A DNA stretch of 16,061 nucleotides, taken from positions 1 to 16,061 of the forward strand of contig CAMOEP010000017.1 in assembly GCA_946612185.1 (NCBI GenBank), read 5' to 3'. The notes under the pieces were generated by a model that did not search any database, had not been told where the DNA came from, and worked only from the letters and a program-made list of their open reading frames with translations. Position numbers and translations under genes: made by a program. This document shows positions 1 through 7,857 of this stretch, piece after piece. Numbering within the stretch: the first letter of the stretch is position 1; each line of letters opens with the position of its first letter. This DNA is from an uncultured Ruminococcus sp. (GTDB lineage Bacteria; Bacillota; Clostridia; Oscillospirales; Ruminococcaceae).

Positions 1-53
1 TTTTCCTAAAATCCATAGGTCGAAAATTTATGTCCCCTTATTTCCCGGCAGTC
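1..53 (+). repeat. Dispersed repeat, copy A (cut by window start)
   Basis: Bases 1-19 (TTTTCCTAAAATCCATAGG), 21-31 (CGAAAATTTAT) and 41-53 (TTTCCCGGCAGTC) are repeated in the same order and orientation at 13200-13218, 13220-13230 and 13233-13245. The copies differ by one substitution and a 7-bp length difference. The repeat probably extends left of the window, so its full size is unknown. It is not coding in either copy. Confidence 0.7.
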
Positions 54-110
54 TCATTGTCGTAGAAATATGGACACCAAAGAAAACCGCCGCATCTTTA
101 AAAATTAATC

Positions 111-140
111 GCCCCGAAGCACTTTGAAATGCTCCGGGGC
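111..140. other. GC-rich hairpin, role unknown
   Basis: An 11-bp stem with one mismatch (GCCCCGAAGCA against TGCTCCGGGGC) and an 8-base loop. It is followed by AAAATTT on the plus strand and by GATTAATTTTTAAAG on the minus strand, so it could be a weak terminator of a gene to the left or to the right. Neither side has a convincing uninterrupted T run directly after the stem. It may instead be part of a structured RNA together with the hairpin at 174-212. Confidence 0.4.
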
Positions 141-173
141 AAAATTTCTGTATGGGTAACTTATCAGGGGAAT

Positions 174-212
174 CTGTTCCTGCGGCTTATAGGCATACGT
201 CCGCAGGAACAG
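174..212. other. 12-bp perfect hairpin, role unknown
   Basis: CTGTTCCTGCGG (174-185) pairs perfectly with CCGCAGGAACAG (201-212) around a 15-base loop. No T tract follows on either strand, so it is not an ordinary intrinsic terminator. It lies 34 bp after the hairpin at 111-140 and about 165 bp upstream of the promoter of the next gene, hence outside that gene's leader. The rest of the stretch, 213-378, is AT-rich and I see no gene or clear site in it. Confidence 0.4.
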
Positions 213-378
213 TATTCAAAGAGGAGTGAAGATCTCATAATTCTGCTATGATTCCATTTTAGTACATTTTTCGGTTGGTTTCAATGACCAAATGAACAAA
301 AAAACTTACATTTTACATCATATGCTCCAAAACACCCCGATTTTCATATTAACAATTTCTAAATTTTACATCAGGTTG

Positions 379-407
379 TTGACATATGTGCATATATATG
401 ATATAGT
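379..407 (+). promoter_or_regulatory. Sigma-A-type promoter of the BspA-dockerin gene
   Basis: A perfect -35 box TTGACA (379-384), a 17-bp spacer and a -10 box TATAGT (402-407). Transcription would start near 414 and give a leader of about 33 bases. AAGGAGG at 433-439 is the ribosome binding site, 7 bases before the ATG at 447. The match is close to consensus and suggests strong expression. Confidence 0.8.
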
Positions 408-446
408 ATATATAGCGATAATTTTCACATATAAGGAGGATTCATT

Positions 447-2786
447 ATGAGAATAAGACGTTTTATTGCAGCAGTTATAGCGATATGCATGGTAACAGGT
501 GCAGTCGGCTACGATTCTCCGGCTTTTTCAGAGTATGCGGCAACTGCCGATGCTGCGGAGGCATTATGCTACGACTTCGACCTGGAAAGCGGTGAACTTA
601 CGCTTAAAGGAAACGTTGTCGCAAGCCAGATAACTGAGTTCCTGCACAAGGATTCTGTAAAGTATATCATTGCATCAGCGGGAACTGTTCTCCCGGAGGA
701 CTGCTCCTATCTTTTCGCACATTACAATAATTGCACATTCATCGACCTTGCTGGCGCATCAAAAAGCAAAGTGACCAATATGAAAGATATGTTCCTGGGC
801 TGCGAAAGTCTTTCGAGTATTGATTTCGGCACACTTGATACAAGCAGCGTTACTGACATGAGCGGTATGTTCGTATACTGCAAGAGTTTACTCCAACTCA
901 ACATAAGCTATCTGAATACAAAGAGCGTTACCAGAATGTCCTCAATGTTCGAGGAATGTGACAATCTGGTTAAGCTTGATATAAGCGGACTTGACACAAG
1001 AAATGTTACGGATATGTCCTATATGTTCAGCGGATGCAGCAGTCTGACCGAACTTGACATGACCGGCATTGATACAAGCAAGGTCGAAAATATGTACGCT
1101 ATGTTCGACTTTTGCCGGAAACTGCGCTCTCTTGACCTCAGCAGCTTTGATATGAGCAATGTCAGCGATACCCAGCATATGCTTTCATACTGCTCAGAAT
1201 TAAAGCAGCTTCACCTGGGTGAGAAATTCGGCAATATCACGGAGGACTTTGAACTCCCCAACGAATGGGGCTGGGTAAATTCCAATGCCGATGAAAAGGT
1301 TATCAGCGGAAGCGGTAAATATGCTGTCATTGAAAACAGCGGCGATAATACCTACCTGGCAAATGCTTCCGAAGATGCGTGCTATACATATGACAGTAAT
1401 ACCGGCGAGATGATTCTGCACGGAAACATTGTCAGCTCGGAGATAAGGTCTTTTGAGCATAAGGCTGATGTAGGCATTATTTACGCTGAAGCAGGAACAG
1501 TTCTCCCCGAAAACTCAAAGGCACTGTTCGCCGGTTACGGCTGCGTTTATGCAAGCCTCGAAAACGCTGATATGAGCCATGTTAAGGATATGAACATAAT
1601 GTTCTCGTCCTGCCCGAACCTTAATGCTGTTTTCATGAACTTTGCAGACACAAGAAATGTTACTGATATGGGCGGTATGTTCCTTAACTGCCATTCCCTC
1701 AAAACCGTTAACATGGCAGGAGTTGATACAAGCCAGGTTACAGATATGGGCGAAATGTTCCACGGCTGTACCTCTTTGGAGGAACTGGACATCAGCAGCT
1801 TCAATGCAGGAAATGCAAATAAAGATTGTATGTTCTGGAATTGCACGAGTCTTAACAAGCTGACTATAGGCGATAACTTCGGTGATATTGATGAAACTTA
1901 CCGCCTGCCAAATAATTACGCCTGGGTAAACGAAAAGGATACATCTACCCCCGTAAGCGGCAGCGGAACTTATGCAGTTATCAGCAATACAGGCAAAAAT
2001 ACTTACCTGAAATCCAATTCCATTCCTGATGATGTCTGCTACACCTTCAACTCCGATAGTTCTATACTCACTCTGCATGGAAACGTTTCCCTCAAACAGT
2101 TGCAGGAATTCAGCTATAAAAAGTTTGTAAAAGTCGTTATTGCCAGACCCGGAACTGTTCTGCCTGAATCATGCAAAGCAATGTTTGCGGAGTACTCAGA
2201 CTGCCGTTACTTCGACCTTGCCAACGCTGATACAAGCCACGTTACAGATATGAGCGATATGTTCGCATCATGCAGCAGCATGACAATCGCTGAACTTAGC
2301 GGATTTGATACAAGTAATGTAAGCGATATGACGAATATGTTCTATAATTGTACAAGCATCAGACGACTTGACCTGAGTTCATTTGATACAAGAGATATGG
2401 AAGATACCTCTATGTCGGATATGTTCAAAAACTGCAATAAACTTTCGCTCATCACACTTGGCGAGAATTACGGCAATATCAGCAGCTATCAGGCTCTTAC
2501 CACCGGAAGCGGCTGGGTGAACGTGAAAAAGGATACCGCTCTTGTAAGCCGTTCCGACGGCAGTATCAAAAACACCGGCAGAAATACCTATTTCCGCCTG
2601 GGCGGTGAAACTGCCGGCGATATCAACTTCGACAGCTATATTACCGTTTCCGACCTGGTCGCACTCCAGCGCTGGCTGATGGCTGCGCCAAATGCTGATG
2701 TCCCCTACTGGAAAGCCGCTGACACTGACGGCGACGGAAAGTTAAACGCTTTCGATGCCTGCGAACTGAGAGATATGCTCTCTTAA
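447..2786 (+). CDS. Secreted BspA/DUF285 repeat protein with C-terminal dockerin
   Basis: Predicted exported surface or cellulosome-associated protein. Residues 1-37 look like a signal peptide (basic MRIRR start, hydrophobic core, Ala-rich end). Three modules follow, at about 41-304, 312-521 and 531-716. Each opens with a cap containing CY-F/Y, GN and GTVLPE motifs and continues with 23-24-residue BspA-type leucine-rich repeats of the pattern DTSxVTDMSxMFxxCxSLxxLDLS (DUF285 family), then ends near NTY. Residues 724-779 are a complete type I dockerin: loop 1 D725/N727/D729/D736, loop 2 D759/D761/D763/D770. DUF285/BspA repeats are known from adhesins and surface proteins of gut bacteria, and a dockerin would attach the protein to a cohesin. 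No catalytic motif is visible, so adhesion or scaffolding is inferred rather than shown. The start is set by AAGGAGG at 433-439. The stop TAA lies inside the end of a palindromic element (2783-2962). Confidence 0.9.
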   Translation: MRIRRFIAAVIAICMVTGAVGYDSPAFSEYAATADAAEALCYDFDLESGELTLKGNVVASQITEFLHKDSVKYIIASAGTVLPEDCSYLFAHYNNCTFIDLAGASKSKVTNMKDMFLGCESLSSIDFGTLDTSSVTDMSGMFVYCKSLLQLNISYLNTKSVTRMSSMFEECDNLVKLDISGLDTRNVTDMSYMFSGCSSLTELDMTGIDTSKVENMYAMFDFCRKLRSLDLSSFDMSNVSDTQHMLSYCSELKQLHLGEKFGNITEDFELPNEWGWVNSNADEKVISGSGKYAVIENSGDNTYLANASEDACYTYDSNTGEMILHGNIVSSEIRSFEHKADVGIIYAEAGTVLPENSKALFAGYGCVYASLENADMSHVKDMNIMFSSCPNLNAVFMNFADTRNVTDMGGMFLNCHSLKTVNMAGVDTSQVTDMGEMFHGCTSLEELDISSFNAGNANKDCMFWNCTSLNKLTIGDNFGDIDETYRLPNNYAWVNEKDTSTPVSGSGTYAVISNTGKNTYLKSNSIPDDVCYTFNSDSSILTLHGNVSLKQLQEFSYKKFVKVVIARPGTVLPESCKAMFAEYSDCRYFDLANADTSHVTDMSDMFASCSSMTIAELSGFDTSNVSDMTNMFYNCTSIRRLDLSSFDTRDMEDTSMSDMFKNCNKLSLITLGENYGNISSYQALTTGSGWVNVKKDTALVSRSDGSIKNTGRNTYFRLGGETAGDINFDSYITVSDLVALQRWLMAAPNADVPYWKAADTDGDGKLNAFDACELRDMLS

Positions 2787-2962
2787 GGCAACACCGCACA
2801 AAGACCGCCTGACGGCTTTGCGGCACATCTGCTTGCATATTTTCCGGCATCTTGCACATAAATTTTTTGACATACGTCAGTATGCCTGCAAAATTTCTGC
2901 ACAATCTGCCGAAAAATCTGACTGCGCATCTGCACCACAATCTCTGTGCGGTGTTGCCTTAA
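2783..2962. repeat. MITE-like palindromic element, full-length copy (copy 1)
   Basis: A 172-bp interior bounded by GGCAACACCGCACA and TGTGCGGTGTTGCC, with TTAA on both sides. The whole element is a long imperfect palindrome. Its centre is a CATAC-GTCA-GTATG hairpin at 2871-2884, and the half-arms still align (for example ATTTTCCGGCAT against ATTTTTCGGCAG). Two shorter relatives lie at 10999-11044 and 12886-12916. No transposase is present, so it would have to be moved by something elsewhere. Short minus-strand reading frames through it are by-products of the palindrome. The left TTAA contains the stop codon of the preceding gene. Confidence 0.8.
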
Positions 2963-2971
2963 AATAACAAC

Positions 2972-3008
2972 AAATGCACTCACTCCCCTGTGAGTGCATT
3001 TTTCTTTT
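2972..3008 (+). terminator. Intrinsic terminator of the BspA-dockerin gene
   Basis: A 12-bp perfect stem (AAATGCACTCAC at 2972-2983 with GTGAGTGCATTT at 2990-3001), a 6-base loop and the T-rich tail TTTTTCTTTT. It is now 185 bp after the stop codon. Without the palindromic element it would be only about 10 bp after it. Confidence 0.85.
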
Positions 3009-3056
3009 CCTGATAAAATAAGCACAAAAAAGCATTGATTTAAGCAGAAAAGCTCA

Positions 3057-3085
3057 TTGATTTTATGAACTTTTTATGATATACT
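3057..3085 (+). promoter_or_regulatory. Promoter of the pectinolytic enzyme gene
   Basis: TTGATT (3057-3062), a 17-bp spacer, then TATACT (3080-3085). The start of transcription would be near 3092 and the leader about 46 bases. AAGGGGA at 3123-3129 serves as ribosome binding site, 8 bases before the ATG at 3138. No operator is evident. Confidence 0.7.
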
Positions 3086-3137
3086 TAAAACACTAAAATC
3101 GGCAGCCTATCGCTGTCAGAGCAAGGGGAATAATGTT

Positions 3138-5948
3138 ATGAAAAGAATGAAAAAAACTGCTGTAATGGCAATGACAGCCTGTATGCTGCTGTCAGCCGTT
3201 CCTGTGGCTGCAATGCAGACTATGGACACCGGTATCACCGCTTACGCCGGTGCAAACGATTTTTCCTGGAGTACCTACAAGAAGAAGGATACCTCATGGT
3301 GGTCAGGCAGCGAGGCTTTGGCTTACGGTGACGAGATCATCGCTTACCAGCTTTCCGACGGCGGCTGGCGCAAGGATATGAAAACCGAAACTACCGGCTC
3401 ATGGAACAAGTCCACTATCGACAACGATGCTACCTGGGGTCAGATCCGCTACCTGGCAAGACTTTATACCAATACCGGTATCGAGAAGTACAAGACCTCC
3501 TGCCTGAAAGCTATCGACCTGCTCCTTAATGGTCAGTACTCAAACGGCGGCTGGCCGCAGGTTTTCAATGACCCTGGAACTTATCATGCTCATATCACTT
3601 TCAACGACTCCGCAATGATCGAGGTCATGAAAATAATGCAGGACGCTGCTGCAAAGTCCGGCGACTTCGCTTTCATCGACAGCACCCGTCAGAGCAGAGC
3701 GCAAGCTGCCGTTGACAAGGGCGTGGAGTGTATACTGAAATGCCAGATAACCGTGAACGGCACTCTCACCGCATGGGGTCAGCAGCACGACGAAAATACC
3801 CTTGCCCCTGCCGGTGCGAGAGCATATGAGCTTCCCTCAATCTGCACCTCCGAAAGCGCCGGTATCGTTAACTTCCTGCGCATACTCCCCGATGAGAAGA
3901 AAACTCCTGCGGTAATACACAGCATAAATGCGGCTGTGCGCTGGTTCGATGCGGTAAAGATCGAGAATACCAAGTTCGACTGGAACTCCGACAAGACCGA
4001 TAAGCTGGTAACTTATTCCAGCGGCTCGACTATATGGGCAAGATTCTATGACCTGCAAAACAGCAAACCTATGTTCTCCGACCGTGACGGAAAGGTATAT
4101 ACCGACGTTTCACAGATAAGCCAGGAACGCCGCACTGGTTATTCCTGGTATGGTACATGGTGCGCTGAAAATATAAAGCTGGGTACTCTCCCCGAACCCT
4201 CTGAGCCTTCTCAGCCGGAACAGACTCAGGGTACTCATCTCTACGTCGGCTACAGCAACAAGTCCTCCAACTACAATACCGTTCAGGAGGCTGTCAATGC
4301 GGCTGCTGCACTTGCTCCCGCTTCGGAGGAACAGCGTGTGAATATCCACATCGCTCCCGGTACTTACCGTGAACAGGTAATAGTCAATACCCCGTTCATC
4401 AGCTTCATAAACGACGACCCCACCAGGGAAGTAAAACTTACCTGGTACTACGGCATCGGCTACAAGTACTACAGTATGGGCAGCGACGGCTACTATAATG
4501 CCGCCAGCGCCGCAAGCAAGTCCGCAAAGGGCGAGGCGGTGCGCTGGGGAAGTGCCGTTGCACTCAAGAAAAATGCTGACTATTTCCGTGCTGAGCATAT
4601 CACTTTCGAGAACTCATTCAACCGCTACATTACTGACGAGGAATTAGCTGACGGCGTTGAAGTTTCCGGAAGCCAGCCCATAACATTCCAGCGTACTAAG
4701 GGCGCTGACGTTACCACCAAGACCGCTACTGAACGTGCGGCTGCAATTGCAGTTGAAGGCGACTACAGCGAGTTCTTTGAGTGTACCTTCCTCGGCAGTC
4801 AGGACACTCTCTATGTGGGCAGCGAAGCCGGATATTTCCGTCAGTGCCATATCGTCGGCAATACCGACTACATCTTCGGTCAGGGCAATATGATATTCCA
4901 GGATTGTAACCTTGAATTCGCCGGATATCCCGACAAGGCTGTTGGCGGATACATCACCGCTATGAAAGACAGCGGCAAGACCCTGTTCTATAACTGCAGC
5001 GTAACAGCAGCAAGCGGCAAGCAGGTCGGCTCAGGTTTCTTCGGCAGACCATGGGGCGCTTCCGCTAATGTTGCATTCGTAAATACTTCTCTCCAGTACG
5101 AGAGTATCATCTCATCTGCCGGCTGGACTAAGATGAGCAGCAATGACCCGGCAAATGCTCAGTTCAAGGAGTATAATACTACTGCCGGCGGCAAAGCTGT
5201 CAATACCTCCGGACGTGTTGCAGGTACAGTGAAGTCCTCCGGAAACGGTCTTGATGTTACTACATACCTGGGCGGCTGGTCACCTTATTACCTGAATGGC
5301 TCTGCACCGGTAGTTCCTGTATATGATGCCATAGACGGCATTTACGTCAAGGCTCTCAAAGGCATAGAGCATCCTGATTCCTGGGACATCGACAGCGATA
5401 TCCAGATCGGTGATAAGATATATACTGACCGTGAGGTGATCTACGCCACCCTTCCACAGGAAGTTATCGGCGCTGAAGCGATAAAGATACCCTGCGACGC
5501 TAAGACTGCCAGCGGAAATATAGCTTCCTTTACCGCCGGTGAGGACATTAACGTATACGCCGCACTTGACACAAGATTGGAAAAAATTCCCGGCTGGATG
5601 TCCGACTGGACTGATACGGGGCTTCTCGCTTCCAATGACCAGTATGTTGATTATAAGCTGTTCTGCAAGAAGTTTTCTGCCGGTGACGTTATTACTCTCG
5701 GCGCTAACGGTCAGTCAGCCTACTGCGTGAACTACACAATTTTCGTCACTCCTGCAAAGCCTGCCGAGGTAAAGGGCGATGTGAACGATGACGGTCAGCT
5801 TGCTGCATCTGACCTGGTAGTGCTTCAGAAATGGCTTATGGCATTCCCCGACACTTCCCTCAATAACTGGGAAAATGCTGACCTTTGCAAGGACGGCAGG
5901 ATCGACGTATTCGATTTCGTGGAACTGAGAGAACTTCTCGGTCAGTAA
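3138..5948 (+). CDS. Secreted PL10 pectate lyase / CE8 pectin methylesterase with dockerin
   Basis: Bifunctional pectin-degrading enzyme, probably on a cellulosome. Residues 1-38 are a signal peptide. Residues about 40-345 match family PL10 pectate lyases (SDGGWRKD at 73-80, NGGWPQ at 136-141, YELPS at 230-234 followed by SES, RRTGYSWYG at 331-339), which cleave polygalacturonate by beta-elimination. An acidic Pro/Ser linker follows (351-365). Residues about 367-725 are a CE8 pectin methylesterase. By family homology Q555 and D556 (GSQDTL) and D577 (TDYIFG) are catalytic, and R637 and W639 (GRPW) bind substrate; all are present. Residues about 731-872 form a beta-rich accessory domain I cannot name. 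A dockerin occupies 879-936. Its second Ca loop has Cys917 where Asp or Asn is usual. The esterase would expose de-esterified galacturonan for the lyase in the same chain. The gene is monocistronic: own promoter, own terminator, convergent neighbour. Confidence 0.93.
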   Translation: MKRMKKTAVMAMTACMLLSAVPVAAMQTMDTGITAYAGANDFSWSTYKKKDTSWWSGSEALAYGDEIIAYQLSDGGWRKDMKTETTGSWNKSTIDNDATWGQIRYLARLYTNTGIEKYKTSCLKAIDLLLNGQYSNGGWPQVFNDPGTYHAHITFNDSAMIEVMKIMQDAAAKSGDFAFIDSTRQSRAQAAVDKGVECILKCQITVNGTLTAWGQQHDENTLAPAGARAYELPSICTSESAGIVNFLRILPDEKKTPAVIHSINAAVRWFDAVKIENTKFDWNSDKTDKLVTYSSGSTIWARFYDLQNSKPMFSDRDGKVYTDVSQISQERRTGYSWYGTWCAENIKLGTLPEPSEPSQPEQTQGTHLYVGYSNKSSNYNTVQEAVNAAAALAPASEEQRVNIHIAPGTYREQVIVNTPFISFINDDPTREVKLTWYYGIGYKYYSMGSDGYYNAASAASKSAKGEAVRWGSAVALKKNADYFRAEHITFENSFNRYITDEELADGVEVSGSQPITFQRTKGADVTTKTATERAAAIAVEGDYSEFFECTFLGSQDTLYVGSEAGYFRQCHIVGNTDYIFGQGNMIFQDCNLEFAGYPDKAVGGYITAMKDSGKTLFYNCSVTAASGKQVGSGFFGRPWGASANVAFVNTSLQYESIISSAGWTKMSSNDPANAQFKEYNTTAGGKAVNTSGRVAGTVKSSGNGLDVTTYLGGWSPYYLNGSAPVVPVYDAIDGIYVKALKGIEHPDSWDIDSDIQIGDKIYTDREVIYATLPQEVIGAEAIKIPCDAKTASGNIASFTAGEDINVYAALDTRLEKIPGWMSDWTDTGLLASNDQYVDYKLFCKKFSAGDVITLGANGQSAYCVNYTIFVTPAKPAEVKGDVNDDGQLAASDLVVLQKWLMAFPDTSLNNWENADLCKDGRIDVFDFVELRELLGQ

Positions 5949-5960
5949 GCTGAAATAAAT

Positions 5961-5998
5961 ACTCCCCTTTTCTCAGGTCTGAGAAAGGGGGAGTTTTT
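5961..5998. terminator. Terminator between convergent genes
   Basis: ACTCCCCTTTTCTCAG (5961-5976) pairs with CTGAGAAAGGGGGAGT (5979-5994) with one G-T wobble, followed by TTTTT. It ends transcription of the pectinolytic gene. The T run reaches the stop codon of the minus-strand flavodoxin gene (5998-6000). Read from the minus strand the hairpin follows that stop directly but its T tract is interrupted, so it may act weakly in that direction. Confidence 0.85.
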
Positions 5999-7101
5999 CA
6001 TTTTAAACTGCTGAGCCATTCACCGATGACTTGCCTTGAATACGGGATATCATCGCAGTAAATACTCATGACCGGCTGAACGTCAGCGCCTTTTGCCATA
6101 GCTTTTATATCGTCCACGCTGCTTCCGTAGCCGCTGCTGCCCTGAGTTGCGATGAGGTACAGCGGCTTTCCGGTAAAGTCATTGCTTTCCAGGAACGTCG
6201 CCACCGGCATGGGAACTGTTCCCCACCAAAGAGGGTATACCAGTATCACCCGATCATACTCTGCAATATCCACCGGCTCTATCCCCGGACGCTCTCCGGC
6301 GCTCAGTTCCTTGCCTGCCACGGAAACGGTATCACCATAGCCTGAGGGGTACTTCTCCCCGGTCAGAGTTATCGCTTTCACATCGCACTCTGCGGCATTT
6401 TCGATCATGCCTGCAATAAGCTGAGTATTTCCCATAAGTTCGCCGTCTGCCAGCATAAGCGATGCTCCGGAAACTGCGTCCACGTCCTGTTCAAAGTCGG
6501 TATTTCCCACACGGGTAAAGTATACCGCAAGCGTTTTACCGCCGCTAAGTTCCACCCTCTCGCCGCTGACCGCTTCGGTGTAGTTTATGTTCACTGTCCG
6601 GAAATGGCGGTTAAGGTACGGCACAAGGGCAAGTCCCACCGCAACTGACGCAATCCCTCCGGCTGCCATGAGAAAAGCTGCAAGCTTCTTTTTCTTCGTG
6701 CGGATAAATCCCTTCATTCCGCCGTGTATCGCTGAAAGCGCCAGAACTGCTGTTGCAAGATACACATGAAGGTCTGCGCTTCCAAACAGCCTGAACCGTG
6801 GGAAAAGTGTCCTGGAAACGTCCAGACTGCTGACCATAAGCGCCGCTATCGCCAGCATGAGGAGTATGGTAACTGCGTCCGAGAACCACCTTGCCGCCGA
6901 CTTGTTTCCGGGCTTGAAAAGCGGTATGATCTGCCTGTGTTTTATGAATATATGCCCCGCAAGGCACAGGAAAAAGCCTATTCCCAGTACCTCATGTACG
7001 ATGTTGCCTGTAAAGACGTATATCATCTGTATCAGCAGTATTGCGTACATCAGCACGTCAACAGCTATGCCTGCTTTTTTCATTATATCACGTTTTTCCA
7101 T
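5998..7101 (-). CDS. Five-helix membrane protein with C-terminal flavodoxin domain
   Basis: A 367-residue protein joining a membrane domain to a cytoplasmic FMN domain. Predicted membrane helices lie at about 9-29, 34-52, 72-92, 109-127 and 138-161. The second and fourth helices each carry a His pair (H36/H50, H112/H126), a pattern that recalls DUF4405/cytochrome b-type four-helix domains and could hold haem; that is inference. Residues about 188-367 are flavodoxin-like: YFTRVGNT (194-201) is the usual FMN phosphate loop, YPLWWGTVP (289-297) and the ATQGSSGYG region (318-326) are typical of the family, and a short insertion follows the phosphate loop. A membrane electron-transfer role is plausible and the substrate unknown. 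The start is the ATG at 7101: it overlaps the stop of the upstream gene (TAATG) and has AAGGGCG just before it. An in-frame start 30 bases upstream lies inside that gene and is less likely. Confidence 0.82.
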   Translation of the reverse strand: MEKRDIMKKAGIAVDVLMYAILLIQMIYVFTGNIVHEVLGIGFFLCLAGHIFIKHRQIIPLFKPGNKSAARWFSDAVTILLMLAIAALMVSSLDVSRTLFPRFRLFGSADLHVYLATAVLALSAIHGGMKGFIRTKKKKLAAFLMAAGGIASVAVGLALVPYLNRHFRTVNINYTEAVSGERVELSGGKTLAVYFTRVGNTDFEQDVDAVSGASLMLADGELMGNTQLIAGMIENAAECDVKAITLTGEKYPSGYGDTVSVAGKELSAGERPGIEPVDIAEYDRVILVYPLWWGTVPMPVATFLESNDFTGKPLYLIATQGSSGYGSSVDDIKAMAKGADVQPVMSIYCDDIPYSRQVIGEWLSSLK

Positions 7102-7808
7102 TATTCGCCCTTGTCCCTGTATCTCAGCCACATTATGCCGTTGTCACACATTTCCGAGTAATGCGCCGCATACTCCCGGAATATACTCTCGCTGAACAGC
7201 GGCTTGTCGTCCTTGTCAGCGATAACGGGCGCAGTAACAAGGCTCAGTTCATCAACTGCATCTGCCCGGAAAAATGCGCCGTTGATAATGCTTCCGCCTT
7301 CGAGCATCAGCCGCTTTATGCCGAACAGACTGTAGAGTTTGCGAAGTGCTGCGGTGATATCTGTATCATTCCTGCCTGCGAATATATAGGATACTCCGAT
7401 ACTGCGGTAGTACGCCAGATTTTCCGCCGGAACGTCCTCCGTCAGTACCTCGATGATGTGGCAGTTATCGTAGCCCTCGTCCTCGTCGTGGATAAAGCCC
7501 TCAGTCCAGCCAACCAAGCCGTGGCGGTCAAAGGAAACAGCATAGTAATCATGGTTGCAGGCGATGAAGTCCTCATGTGGGATATCAGCACCGGAAAAGC
7601 CGGACAGGTCGGGCTTGAAACCGCCGGTAAAGCTTTCCTCCATAGTTACACGTCCGCAGGCGAACGCATCACCTTTCAGCTTGCGGTTGATATCGTAGTA
7701 CACCTCTGATGCAAGAATACCGGAATTGCTTCTGAGGAATTTGCCAGTGACCTTGCCGTCAATGGAAGTCACCATATGGCAGGTAACATAAGGCATATCG
7801 TTTTTCAT
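7101..7808 (-). CDS. RibD C-terminal / dihydrofolate-reductase-like protein
   Basis: A 235-residue protein of the RibD_C (DHFR-fold, NADPH-dependent reductase) family. Seen in the sequence: TSIDGKVTG near the N-terminus (14-22), CGRVTMEESF (51-60) as the nucleotide-binding strand-loop, and LEGGSIINGAFF (169-180) followed by DELSLVTAPVI (186-196), the classic C-terminal signature. It lacks the RibD deaminase domain and no other riboflavin gene is nearby, so it is better read as a stand-alone reductase of unknown substrate than as RibD. The start is the ATG at 7808, 8 bases after AGGAG; in-frame GTG and ATG codons upstream (to 7838) are worse placed. It is the first gene of a two-gene operon, and its stop overlaps the start of the flavodoxin gene, implying translational coupling. 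Confidence 0.85.
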   Translation of the reverse strand: MKNDMPYVTCHMVTSIDGKVTGKFLRSNSGILASEVYYDINRKLKGDAFACGRVTMEESFTGGFKPDLSGFSGADIPHEDFIACNHDYYAVSFDRHGLVGWTEGFIHDEDEGYDNCHIIEVLTEDVPAENLAYYRSIGVSYIFAGRNDTDITAALRKLYSLFGIKRLMLEGGSIINGAFFRADAVDELSLVTAPVIADKDDKPLFSESIFREYAAHYSEMCDNGIMWLRYRDKGE

Positions 7809-7828
7809 AGTCATCACTCCTTTTTCTA

Positions 7829-7857
7829 ATTTTACCACATATCCCCCCCAATTTCAA
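7829..7857 (-). promoter_or_regulatory. Promoter of the reductase-flavodoxin operon
   Basis: On the minus strand: TTGAAA (7857-7852), a 17-bp spacer containing seven G's, then TAAAAT (7834-7829). Transcription would start near 7822, close to the AGGAG site. The -35 box overlaps the first bases of the palindrome array (leftmost CAAGCTG dyad at 7855), so anything bound there would interfere with this promoter. Confidence 0.65.

Noticed and set aside
1515..2078. 187-aa minus-strand frame inside the BspA-type gene
   Set aside because: Antisense to the repetitive LRR coding sequence; the repeats keep the frame open by chance.
2641..3025. Minus-strand frames of 80-99 aa through the palindromic element
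   Set aside because: They span the element and the end of the dockerin gene. Such frames appear because the element is an imperfect palindrome, not because it encodes a protein.
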